A DNA stretch of 32,536 nt from positions 278,241 through 310,776 of the forward strand of contig BLXT01004129.1 of NCBI GenBank assembly GCA_019648995.1, in the 5' to 3' direction. This document shows, one piece after another, positions 10,239 to 22,200 of this stretch. Within the stretch, counting starts at the first letter, position 1. The number at the start of each line of letters is the position of its first letter. Made by a program: the position numbers and the translations under genes. Source of the stretch: Plakobranchus ocellatus (taxonomy: Eukaryota; Mollusca; Gastropoda; Plakobranchidae). The notes below the pieces were generated by a model. That model did no database searches and was not told the DNA's origin. It saw nothing but the letters and a program-made list of their open reading frames with translations.

Positions 10239-13200
10239 CTGAGGGGCAACAAACAATGGCAATCAAGTAAATGAAAACAATAATGCATCAAACACATTTT
10301 TTACAATTTTTATGCAAATACATAAGAATGCACCTTAGAGAAACCTGCATGTGGTGATCTTCCTTTCAGTAGATTCATATTGTTAGAACATTTTGGGCTA
10401 CTGTTGCTTTATTGTAAAGAACATTGCAATGGATAAGCAGATGTATAGTAAAGTCAATTTTATTTTTGTTCCTCAAAGGAGATTGATTTATCAGTATTAA
10501 TAGTGAACTATACTTGAAAAATGACACATTTCCTGACAAAAGCCTACATAAATGTCCTGAAAGTATTTTCAGCATAGGCAAGATTTTAAAATAATGAACA
10601 TGGATTGCCTTCGACAAGCATTTGTGAGCAAGTGTAAGCAAAATGCTCATCACTGATCATGTTCAATATCTTTTTACACAAGTCTTTAGAGGTGGTGGTG
10701 ATAGTGATAATTAAATGGTGAATACGATGATGAATTTGTTGGTAAAAGAGGCGATAATGATGATGATGATGTAAAGATGAAGCTGATGGTGTTGATGAAG
10801 ACTCTGTTAAATTTGAATGTTGTGATGACAAACATGATGATGATGATGAAGGTGGGGATGATATTTACGCGACAGTAGGAAATATTTGATTATAGAATGT
10901 TCACCTTATTGTTGAATACACTTTACGCAAGTAATGAATGAATGGTCAGATCCATTACAGATCTGTATGCTTTTAGTTGTAATTTAAAGTCAGAAAAGAT
11001 GCTCTCAGAACAATTAACATGTTAAGACCAAAAGGACTCAGAGCGACTGATAAACGTGAACATACAAATTATGAATGATAAACACAAGCAAAGCTTTTTA
11101 AGACAGTTTCGCTGGGGACTTGACAAATAGATTGAGCCCTCTATATACCAATGCAATTTTTGCACTGTGTCATTCTTTTGGCTTATGATGTATGTGGAAG
11201 GGTTTAACTTCTCAAATACATTTTTTTTTTAAAAACTTATTTCAATTTCTTTTACAGCCGAGATATATGTGTAAAAAAAAACCCACTGAAGCATTCTGAA
11301 AGCCTTAGTGTGTACACAGTGAGCTTGTTAAATAAAAAATATTTGAAAATCAGAAATCACTCTGCCATTTTCCACGTACAAAGTACTGGGATGGTAAAAA
11401 AGTTTAAAGAATACATTTCCACTTTAAATAAAAGGGCATAACGCCAACAGTGGCTCGTGGGTGTGAGCACTGGTTGAGCATATCCTCAATAGGTAGGGGG
11501 TCTGGGGGCCAAGTAGGCTCCCAGCAATGTCCAGGGACAGAGTCTCTGATGGAGGTTCAGGTCCCAGTCCCTTAATTTCTAGTTTTTCTTCAAGACTCCT
11601 TTCGCAAAATCAATACTGCAAACTATCATCTATTGTGTTCATTACCACAAATTTTGCAAGTTATTCAGGTTGATGTTGAGCTCGAACAATCAGGAGCCTT
11701 TTGAAACAGTTTGGCCTACATATAGAAATAGATCAACACAACTGGCAAATCAGTAGCTTCAATACTATTCTTAACATATAATAATTTGCACAAGATAATA
11801 ATATAGGCCACTGAACGCTCCTCAAAGACACTGAAATTCTTAGTCCGCACAAAAGTTTCATATTGTCATCTGAGTTACATTGTCACAAGAAAAAGCTGTC
11901 CTTCCGAATTCATAAAACTAATGCTGGAATTAAACTCTCAAAAAAAAAATGGTCTTCTTTCAGTCATAAACTTTCTGATTATAAATATATCCGTGTCACA
12001 GCCCTCACAGGGCACAGGGCAAGTCCGCTCATTCCACTCCCAACCTCTTGTTGGGAGAAGCTAATTGAACAAAAAATGATAGCCCATTCCTAGTTGACAG
12101 CCGCTGACAGGGATGATGGAAGCAAAAGTATGGATGTGGGGCATGCCCTGCCTTCTTGTCAGATAAATAGGAGAAGTCAGTGCTTTCCTTGATCACGGCC
12201 CAGCTCGTGCCTCTCGTTTTTTGCCATTAATACAGGTTTCTGTAAAGAACTTGATTGGGTGAGCTACAACTACGGAAAGCCAGAAGCTTTGGCATAGTAG
12301 TAGTTGAGCATGCACAGCGTCCATACTCCCTGTGTTGGGGTTATATGTCACAGAGGAGAGCGGATTGTTCACTGCTATCTCTCTATTTTTATTTTTAGAA
12401 ATTAATACTTTTACAATTAAATAATTTATTTTGGTCGCTGCAGGCTGGTCAGGCCCCAGCGAATCTGGTTCGGCATTGCCCATCCTGCCCATTAAGATGA
12501 GCCCCCGTTGCATATTGCACTGTGAAACTTTTTGGCAAGCATTGAATGGTTAAAAAGAGAGATTAAAAATCTATTAGAAAATCTGCAAGATTTTAAAAGT
12601 GCATGATTCATTTTCAAATAAAGCTTATCAGTAGAATAAGATTTACCAGAGGCTCCTCTTTCAGAACTCCGCTAGTGAAGGCAGAGAATGGCAAGATCTT
12701 GGGTTTGGTTTCTGAAGCTTCCTGCAAGTATACATACACAGTTATGCCTCTTACATTTTTTTTTTCAATGCTATAAATTCATTTCTGTGACACATGCTAC
12801 ATAAGGCAAAAAAAAGTACATGTAAGTAAGAGAAAATTTTGAAAAAGCATCTTGAATTCAAATTAAGAAATAAAAACAAAGTTATCATTTTACACACTGT
12901 TGAATATTTATAGGATTCACTAATAAATCAAATCAAATTCCTGTTTCCCTGCGGTTTTCATTTCACCAATTAGGATGGTTTACTGAAATAAAGGAGTGTT
13001 TCTGTCCTTGATAGGTTTCAAAATAAGAAATAAATGGGCTAATCCCTCTAACATGTTTTAAAATAAAGTAAAGCTCTCAATATCCATTAATTCAAACTTG
13101 TTGGAAATGTACATTAAGTGTGGAGATAGATAAATTCTATAGGAAAAGCATAAACAATAGAGAGTGTAATCAAATCAAATAAATTCAAACATCTGACTGC

Positions 13201-16200
13201 CTCAAAGCAAAGGATTTCAAGAAAATGGACTTACGCATGCTTGCATAAACATTCCATTTGAAAGCATTCTCTACTTCATATAAGGAAAATATTTAGCTAA
13301 CAGATTAAATATTTTGATTGACAATTTTTCTTACACATTTACTATTGACTGATGGTGAAAGAGAGTACTTTTTTTCTTTTTTCTTTTTTTAAGGCACTTC
13401 AGAATTGCATTTTTTTTCCAACACTGTTTAAGATAAATGAGAACAGCAACACACACAAAAAAAAAATTCTGAAGCATCCAAAAAAATTTGAAGACAATGA
13501 AAATGGGATGAAAAGTATGCTACCAATTCATAAGAAACTAGCTCTGTTGAACAGAGAAACATTTTTTCCTGCAAAGTTTGTTGTCCTTTTTTTCTTTAAT
13601 AATAAATAATAAATAAATTCACACAAAAACAATTACAAACCTACAGAATACAAAAAGATATAATGTGTGATTCTTCTGACAAGTTGAGAGTAAAGATTAC
13701 AACTATAAAGACCTACCCCATTTTTTTTATGCATTTCCATTTCTGAGAAAGGGGGAGGGAGTGAGGGAGTGTACCATTTATTCGTTGTAAAATTTAACAA
13801 GATCTAAAAGTGACATTATGACATACATCCAACAGCTCTTACATTAACAGTAGACGTAACCAAGGGAGAAGACTTGGGGCCGTCAGAGCGTAGAGCATTC
13901 ATCTGTTCCTTCATCTTGACCAACATCCATTCTGGCACTGTGAACCCAACACACTCATGCATCATCAAGCTTGGGCTGTCCCTTGTAAAAACAAAAACAA
14001 AAATGGTGGAACAATTCAGATCTCGGCGTGACTGAGTGTGCCACTTAAACTTCTCAAAATTCAATCATGAAGAAGGCAAACAAAATGCAGCAGAAAATAT
14101 TGGCCTGTGGAAACTTTTTCTTTTCACGTGGCCTTACCAGTGGATTTCAATTTCTAAAAGAGATAAAGCACAATTCACCTTGATCAAATTTGCATAAGTC
14201 AATTGTCTTTAAAGTAGATCTTATACTTCTTTAACATTTTGAGATATCATTTCTTTGTTATAAAGAAAAATGCAATGAACAAGCAGGTATAGGGATAAGG
14301 CAATCTTAGTTTAAATTCCCTAAGAACATCAACTTATCAATATTCACTGTAAGATTTTACACCAATTTTGCAGTCTGTATGTGCTCACTTGTATAAAAAT
14401 CCTTAAAACCATAATAAATTTTAAAAGTTTCCTGCCCGCTTATTCCTCACCACTCCCTTCATCTGCTTAATATCTTGTGTAACACAAAGTGTTATAACTT
14501 GTACTTTCCCTATGGTGAGAGCAAAGCTAAAGGCCAATCAATCAGTTCTATTGAATGCAAGTTTGTTAGAAAATTCCATCATCTCAAATCAGGTGAACAC
14601 AAAAGAAAAAGGTGAATAAGAGAGTGGGAGATGAGTTACTTGTATTCCTCTGTTTTACTAAGATCTTCAATATCTTCCAGTAGAAGCATGTAGGCTTTTC
14701 CTCCAGTTGCTGGCATTAGATTGTGGTCATACAACCAAGATTTGTCATCTGCATCTCCAATATACTGACAGCAATGACATATGAAGAAAAAAATATGAAA
14801 AAGATGTAAGAAAACAAGACAATAAATTCTACACTCAGCGAAAAATTTGTGAAGTTTAATAGATAAGTAGTGCCTTCTCTTTCATGAAAATATAGCATTG
14901 CCTTATGTAAATCAACCTTTGTTTTAGTTAAGTTTACCTCTAGTTTGTTGCTTTTATTAAAAGTTTTTTTATAGGACAAATCTCTCAATAATTCCTCTCC
15001 CAAAATTCATATCATACACTAATCCTGTGATTTCTTCCATGTTCTAGAAGTTCTAGAATCTGTTTCTTGTAGTATGTTGATTAATTAAGCCTAAGCATTG
15101 AAGAGCTAGTATATTTCTAGAAGCTGTAAGCAGTGGGTATACAAGACTGGTTGAGAGATCATTGAAGGGAACTTGCAGAGACCGCTAAGAGATAAACCAC
15201 TGTACTAATGTAAGAGAGCTTGTAGATCTACATAAATTGTTGTTTAGAAATTGCCTCTGATTCAAATTAACTCTTAGCGAGGCAAATTTTCAGGACCTAT
15301 GAGGTCCCCCAGAAGCGAATTAATATGGAGTTTTTGAAAAATTAAAAGGTCTCATACAAAAATTCACATAACTTTTTTATTTTTCAACATAAAACTACAA
15401 ACCATGCATCAATGGAAAGAAAATTAAACACAGATTCACGTGAAATAAAAATCTATGCCACTAACCTTTTTGCTTTTTATGTCTGTTTTTGTGTTTGTCA
15501 GTGGTTCTGGTAGTGGCGGCGATGCCAGCCACTTGCTAGATCTAAATCTAAATCTTGATTTCCAGGAGCTTAAACCATAGGCTCAGGCTTGCTAACAAGT
15601 ATCCTAAGTATCAACTGTGCATCTTGCACAAATTCAGCACTATTACTGCCATTATCATGTGTATACAGTTCCTCAAACAGGTCAGGAATTGGGACCGGTC
15701 TAGCCATGATTTTCAATAGTATAGCACACATTCAGATCTACACTTGTTTACTTCTCAATTACTAACCCAATCTACAGCGTAGACTGCTAGTCTTAGCAGT
15801 TTGAGAAAGGGGAATCCCCTTAAAAGCGAAACTAAGCCTTTTCCGGTTGTTCCGTGAGTGTAAAATTGTATACTGGAGCATTAGACTAAGTACAGTGCTA
15901 TCGTGACTATAGTCGCGATAACCTCTGGGAGCCCATATAGACCATCGCGACTATAGTTGCGAAAACCTCGGGAAGAGTTAATAAACTTTTCATTCAATTT
16001 TCAGCAAGAATTGGAGTGATTTCTGTTCTTAGTCTATTTAAAAGAACTCATTGTCACTGGCAGTCTTCAATTAGATCTATAAATAAAGAGCACTGAGATT
16101 TTGCACCATGTATATAGGGAGACAAAAGAATTCATTTTTGATTTTGCGCACTGAGAGCTCATCCACCTCTTTTGACATATCTTTAACCTCTTACCTGCGA

Positions 16201-19200
16201 GCTTTGATGTGGCAAAAACCAATTAGGCCTTCGCTGATTGTGTACTATGCATATCAAAAGAGAAAAATATGACGCTTACATGGATGCAATTAATTGAACC
16301 ATTTAACTTTCATCTGTTAGCATTGGTCTCAAGTCATTTGAATGGATAAAACAACTCAATGTCTACCTTAAACACATCAGGATGTCTGATGTATAATCTT
16401 CCCCTTGTGTTTCCCAAGCCAAGGGCTCTGTGAAAAGAGGAGAAAAAGAAAACACAATATAGACTTTGATGTCATTACAGGCTATAAATAAGTTTCGAAA
16501 GAATAAAAGATAAATTTCCCCTTCATAAATATTTCAGTGTACGGACACATCAGTCACAGCTATTTTTTATAATTTTAAAGCAACCATAGGACACAGTCAT
16601 GGCAATGGGTCAATAAGGCAGACCAAAATGATTTAATATTATGCCTAATTGGACAACAGCAGGTTTTCAACAAGATTCATCTTACTATTATACTCTCTTG
16701 CGAATTCATATGCTTTTTTCAATTTTTCTTTTAACTGGATGTAGAATAAATTTAAAAATAAAGTGAAAAGTGAATTGCACAGCATTAAACAAAATAAATA
16801 TTCTTTAGTGAGCCTAAGCTATGTCTACAAACATGGTTTGCCGACAGAAAATGAATAAAAATAAGCAACAAAAACTTAATAAAAACCAACACAAGTTCTT
16901 ACTTGTTTGCCCGTGCTCCCATAACAAACAAGGTTTCAGGTTTTAAACGGGCTGGATCCCACTGCAAATATTTGATAAACATTATACTGAAACAGTCGAG
17001 TCCATGATTATGTATAGATGCAAAATACAAAGAATTATTTATAATACCTTATTTACATTCAAAAAGGTATAATTATGTGTTCTGATAGATAATAAGAATC
17101 ATTTCTCAGTGTATCTGTCTGAAACTGACAAACTGTTAAAAAAACAAAATTTAGGGCTGCCAATAAGGTAGCATACATATGCAAATCGTAATCTCTCAGT
17201 CCGCTTAAATAAAAGCAAGTCAAAATTTATTTTCACCATTTTAAAAGGATTTAAAGGAACTAGATCTACTGCACCTTAACACTTTTCTTCCACATCGAGT
17301 TTCCCTTCAGTCCACATGCCCCAAGGCAGGGTTCAGAAAAACGAGGGTGTGTTACAAAAAAAATTATTTCTCTGCTTGTGCTAGACCTTACAATGTGATA
17401 TTTACAGGATAGTTAGGAAAATGAACAAGCTTTTGCATGATATCTTTTGTTTTGTGAATTTGGGTCATATGACCCACGTTATTCAGGGCGAAAGTGAGCT
17501 AAATGCTGAAAATCATTGAAAACCATTTCTTTTGGATCTTAAGAAGAAATAAGGGAAGAATAAAGTCTTGAAAAGTATTGAACAGGCTCTGTCAACAAAG
17601 AAGAAACATAATACACCCAAATTTAGGTCTAAAAGAATAAAAGATCCCCAAAGATCATGGATTTCTTGTTTGTCATTTTTTTCTGTTGTGCGTGTTTGTT
17701 TTGTTCAGCATTGTTTGTGTGTATAATACTTAGAAAATTACAACTTGACGACAGAATTTGACATACCACGAAGTAAAATAATCCAATCCAAACAGATTAT
17801 CTAGTTCATAGGCTTCCCACTGATAGTTTGTTGTGGTGTCAGTGTCAGTGTTACGATCAGCTGTTGGGCCACACCCCCTTTCAACTCTGTCTACTCGACT
17901 CGGCCTAGATCTAGGTCTAGATCTAGAAGATGGACTTTCACTTTCACTTTCTGACCAATCTGATCCCGATCTGAGTTATTCTCATCAAAATTTAGTCACG
18001 AATCATCGCTCCCATCATCAAACTCAACACCCTGTACATGTCTGTTGCCCTTGGTAATGTCACTGTCCTCAGAATCTGACATATTTTCTCAAAACGCACC
18101 CAATCTTCACGAAAAACTTTATGGGGAAGCCTCAAACCCTTAGGAAGTAGGTCAAAACAAATAGAAGTACGCAGGCGCGCAAGGGACGGTACTCTAACAA
18201 TTGTTTTATCGCCAGGTAACTGGTCGCTTAAATGCGTCTAATGGACGGAGCTTATGTAGGTCGGCGGTCGCATTTATGCGACATGTGGAAGAAAAGTGTT
18301 AAATAATGAGCCTAATTTTGTTGACATCATCTGCCTTTATTATATGTAACATTTTACTCACTAGGATTGCTCTCAAGAAGTAGCCTCTTACAATTAACAT
18401 GATATTGTGTTGGCAGCAGCTTTTTCAAATGAGGCCTTGTATTTACGCCATCATCTTTTCAAGGAGCAAGAAAATCAAAACTACTGTAATATTTCTATAT
18501 TCACCTTCGGTCCTTCTCGTTTCACAGGATCACCAGCCTTGTAGGTTTTTGATGGTGTGACCCTCCTGATTGAACCAAAAGAATTAAAAACAATACATCA
18601 TTAACAGTATGACAAGATTCATTGTCATCAAGCTGGGTATGAAACACAATAAATTTCAATTGACTGCCTTTACAGTTTTTACACTCTGTAATTTACACTT
18701 TACTTTAAACCAATACTGGACGCTGGGGGGGGGGGGTCAACATACAATACCTAAGAGTCATTTCTGAAAAAAGCATTTGGTTCCCCTAAACTTCATTTAA
18801 ACTTGCGTATACTGCTGTTTGTAGTTAATAAATCAAATAGGGTATTAAATCAAAGTGGAAAAGCGGCAAGGGGTAAAAAGTATAAAAAACAACAACAAAA
18901 GAAACCTAAAAAGTTTATGTAAAATTAATTTTTTTTTGTCCTTTGAGTGAGGGGGTGGCAAGAAGTGTCTGTCTGAGAATACACTGAAACACAGGAACAT
19001 TAAGAAAAGTGTGTACATGATAAAACACTCACCCTGAACTATGGAAAGTAGGCCTGCCCTTTTTCTGTGGAGTCAAAAAAAGTACTCGCTGGATTAAAAA
19101 AACAAAGCACAGTGATTACCATTTCACAGTTTATGTTGGCTTTACAATTTGATTCTCAGATACAGTGTTGCAATCATAATTAGAGCATCATTCCATTCAT

Positions 19201-22200
19201 GCTTTTTCCTCTCTTAGCTTTGTATAGATTCAAACCAAAAAAAAATAAATCTGAGAATCAAATTGGAAAGGATTCATTTCCCCTTAGCTGATATACATCC
19301 TGGTCCAAAAGCTGACACAGTCGCAGTCCTTCACTGCACTTTTTACAATTGTGTAACTTTCAAAATTCTTTTTCTTCCAATTTCTCTCATAAAGCTGAGA
19401 GAAAATAGATTCAGCATTAAGACTTTGGCAACCATGTTTCTTAAATGCAAAGAAAAAAATTATTTCCAAGATGTTAAAATTTTTTTTTCTTTTTAAATTA
19501 GAGAGACACGTCTCAAAAAATCCACATTCATCTTTCACAAAGTCATTTTCATAACAAGGTGCAAGCTGGAACGATAGAAGCAACAGATACAACTACGTGT
19601 ACTGTTATGAATACATTACTGTGGATTTGCAGCTTAGCAATGCCTTGAGTGACATCTTTCATAGAAGTCATTTTCAAACACAATGTGTAAGCTAGAACAA
19701 TAGGAACAATGATAACAAAAACTACACTCACTGATATGAATACTACTGTGGATTGTATTTAAAGCATAGCAATACCTTGAGTGACATTACCAGGAACTCA
19801 TTTAAATACATGTACATAATGTGGTAGCTTAAACAAAATAAACACAGATAAAATGGCAATTGTAAATTGTAAATTGTAATGCAACATGGTTACACTAACA
19901 GACACCATTACATCACTTAGTTATGAAGAAAATGTACAGCAGCTGTCCAAAAACAGCCAGAATTTTTTTTTTATTAAGTCGTCATGTTAAGATTGTCAGG
20001 AGAGGATGAAATACTGTAGGCTGTGAAGTCTAAATGTGAGCACTTTACGTAGAGAAAGGCCCAAGTGTGTTTACAGATCCAAATAAAACATATGTCACAT
20101 TCTTCCTCAGCATAAAGATCCCTACAATAATTTGTCATGTCACAATATACCAACCTTTGTTTTATGTCTGTTGGATTTTTAGTTTTGTTTTGTTCTTTAA
20201 AGAGATGCTTGACCCACCTTTGCCACTTTTCTCTTAAATCCTCCTTCACTTCCCTTTTCTGAATCACTATCTGATATTCGTCCACGTTTGAACACCTGGA
20301 AAGAATTTGAAAAACATGGAGGCTGTTGGAGACTCACTACCTAGACATCAACATAGAAATTAAATGTTGTTTTAACAAAAAAACAAAAGAGAGATTCCTA
20401 ATTGTGTACAACCCAGCCTAGAAAGAAAAAAAAATGGTAAAGAAATTAAACACACATTTTTCCTCTATTTTGTAGAAAACAATACCCAAGTTTTAATTTC
20501 TTCCGTGGAAACTCGATGCACATGAATAATAAAAAGCAAAGACAAAGGCCAGAAATGTAAGATGGTAAAAAAACTTTTTGGCAGCTTTTGATTTTTTAAG
20601 GTGCATCTGGTTGGCGTCAAGACTCTAGGTGTGTGCATGTTTGTTTAAAGAAAAGCGAAAAAATTTTGAGCTCTTGCTGAGCCAGTGTGTGGTAAATAGT
20701 TTTTAAAAAAAGCGAAAAAAAAAAAAATTATATTGTCATACAAACAGCAAGATCAGCCAGCACTAGATTTTCAAAACATCATATTAATATGTATGGTTGG
20801 AACTGGAAAAAAAACTGTCATATTTTTTAATGTGATAAACAAGAACATTCATTTCAAAAGCTTTTAAAATAGGTAAGAAAAAAAATCAATCTTTTGGGGC
20901 AATTTTTTATGAAATAAAATTGTGGTTAGTACCATTCAGTTAAAAAAAAAAAAAAACAGTTGAAATTAAGTTTCATGCTCAAAATTCGCACTAGGTTTCT
21001 CCAAATCCGAAAAATTAATCCTAAAATATTGCTTAACTTAAAATTGGCCCTTGCACAATTGGATGCGGACACAAATAATACATATACATTACTGCACAAA
21101 CAACAATTAAATCACACTGGACTCACATGAACCCTTCTCCCACTATTGCTGCCTGTCTCCGAGACATTATCAGCAATGTCTGAGGGAGTCACACTTCTTC
21201 TTATCTCGGGCATATATTCAATCTTAGCCTGCAATCAAACAGCAAAAACAACAGCAAAAATGAAAGGAAAAAAAAAAAACACCTGAAAGATAAATTGCTT
21301 ACCACAAAATTTTCACATTGCAACTGGAAACAGTACAGTCAAATACTTACATAAACACACATCTCAACGTTAAGATACTGCCACCACTGGCACTGGCTGT
21401 ATGAAAAGCTTATGAGTCACTAAGCCTGTTTGTGCGATCAGAGTAAAGAGAACATTATTAAACAAAAGGTCTTGATAAGCCAAACCAACAACTCGTCCCT
21501 GTAAGGCCATTGGACACTTCTTGAAAATGGAGAGATGAAAAAAAAGGAGGAAAAAAATTTTATACGTGTGGCAACTTGATAAAACCTTTTATAACGCGCC
21601 AGCTACAAATTTGGAGGGTTTATTTTTTTCTACTCTACCATACTCAATATTCAGTAGATCTATATGTAATTTTTTTTTTCAAACAAAGGTGATGATGATG
21701 CAAAGAAGTAGGTTTTATAACATGATTATTCCCACTTTACAATGTTTTATACTTAGACGGACCTTGGATTCTATATCCCTTAAATCCGATTGATTTTCAA
21801 AATACAACAAACGCATCAAATCCGATTCCAAGTTTAAAAAAATAGACTAACATGCAAAAAAACATATATCAAACTAAAAATTAATCTATTTGCTTGTTTC
21901 CTTTGCCTAGCATGGTAATTAAATAACTTTAAAAAAATATAAATTCAGTGTACAAAAACAGCTGCGCTAGCCTTACCTCTTCTAAAATTTGCCGGCAGAC
22001 ATAATTAAGATGTTCTGTACCCACAAAATCATCATTGTTGTTCTGCCGTATATTTTGTAATGCTGGTTGGAAGTATTTCTGTAAAGCCAGAATGTAAAGC
22101 GGTTATATCATCAAACATATGGTTATTTGCTTACAAAAAGGCAAAAGATAAAAATATTATAGGTGTCCCGGTTCCACAATATGAGTTGAAATGCAGATCT

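Larger units (their letters stand above)
10239..12646 (-). other. DNTTIP1 intron 12 with repeat material
   Basis: Holds the GAT-rich tract, the 11449 SINE candidate and a GC-richer block (12000-12530). The block has an exact 7-bp hairpin TCCCAAC/GTTGGGA (12038-12056) and a 106-codon minus-strand frame of no known family. The block is probably an unclassified insertion. Confidence 0.5.
15271..15977 (-). mobile_element. piggyBac-like non-autonomous element, family 1 copy 2 (707 bp)
   Basis: TTAA at 15267-15270 and 15978-15981. Same length as copy 1 and, by eye, similar at roughly 85-90% of positions, with substitutions but almost no indels. Sits inside the DNTTIP1 intron between exons 10 and 9, in the same orientation as copy 1 and as the host gene. 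Confidence 0.8.
14765..16366 (-). other. DNTTIP1 intron 9
   Basis: Carries family 1 copy 2 (15271-15977). A tandem pair of TTCTAGAA palindromes lies at 15042-15058; the rest is plain. Confidence 0.7.
17280..18298 (-). mobile_element. piggyBac-like element, family 2 (1019 bp, decayed)
   Basis: TTAA at 17276-17279 and 18299-18302. Perfect 16-bp terminal inverted repeats CACTTTTCTTCCACAT. Sequence unrelated by eye to family 1, but the two share the position of paired TCGC...GCGA palindromes at the transposase 5' end. Lies in the DNTTIP1 intron between exons 8 and 7. Confidence 0.85.
16962..18504 (-). other. DNTTIP1 intron 7
   Basis: Two thirds of this intron is the family 2 element (17280-18298). 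Confidence 0.75.

Noticed and set aside
10586..10831. His/Ser-rich minus-strand frame
   Set aside because: By-product of the GAT-rich microsatellite.
17833..18057. 74-codon plus-strand frame rich in Leu/Ser/Asp
   Set aside because: Antisense of the acidic transposase start in family 2.
19284..19592. Overlapping 77- and 102-codon frames on opposite strands
   Set aside because: Intronic, partly inside the tandem repeat, with no coding character.
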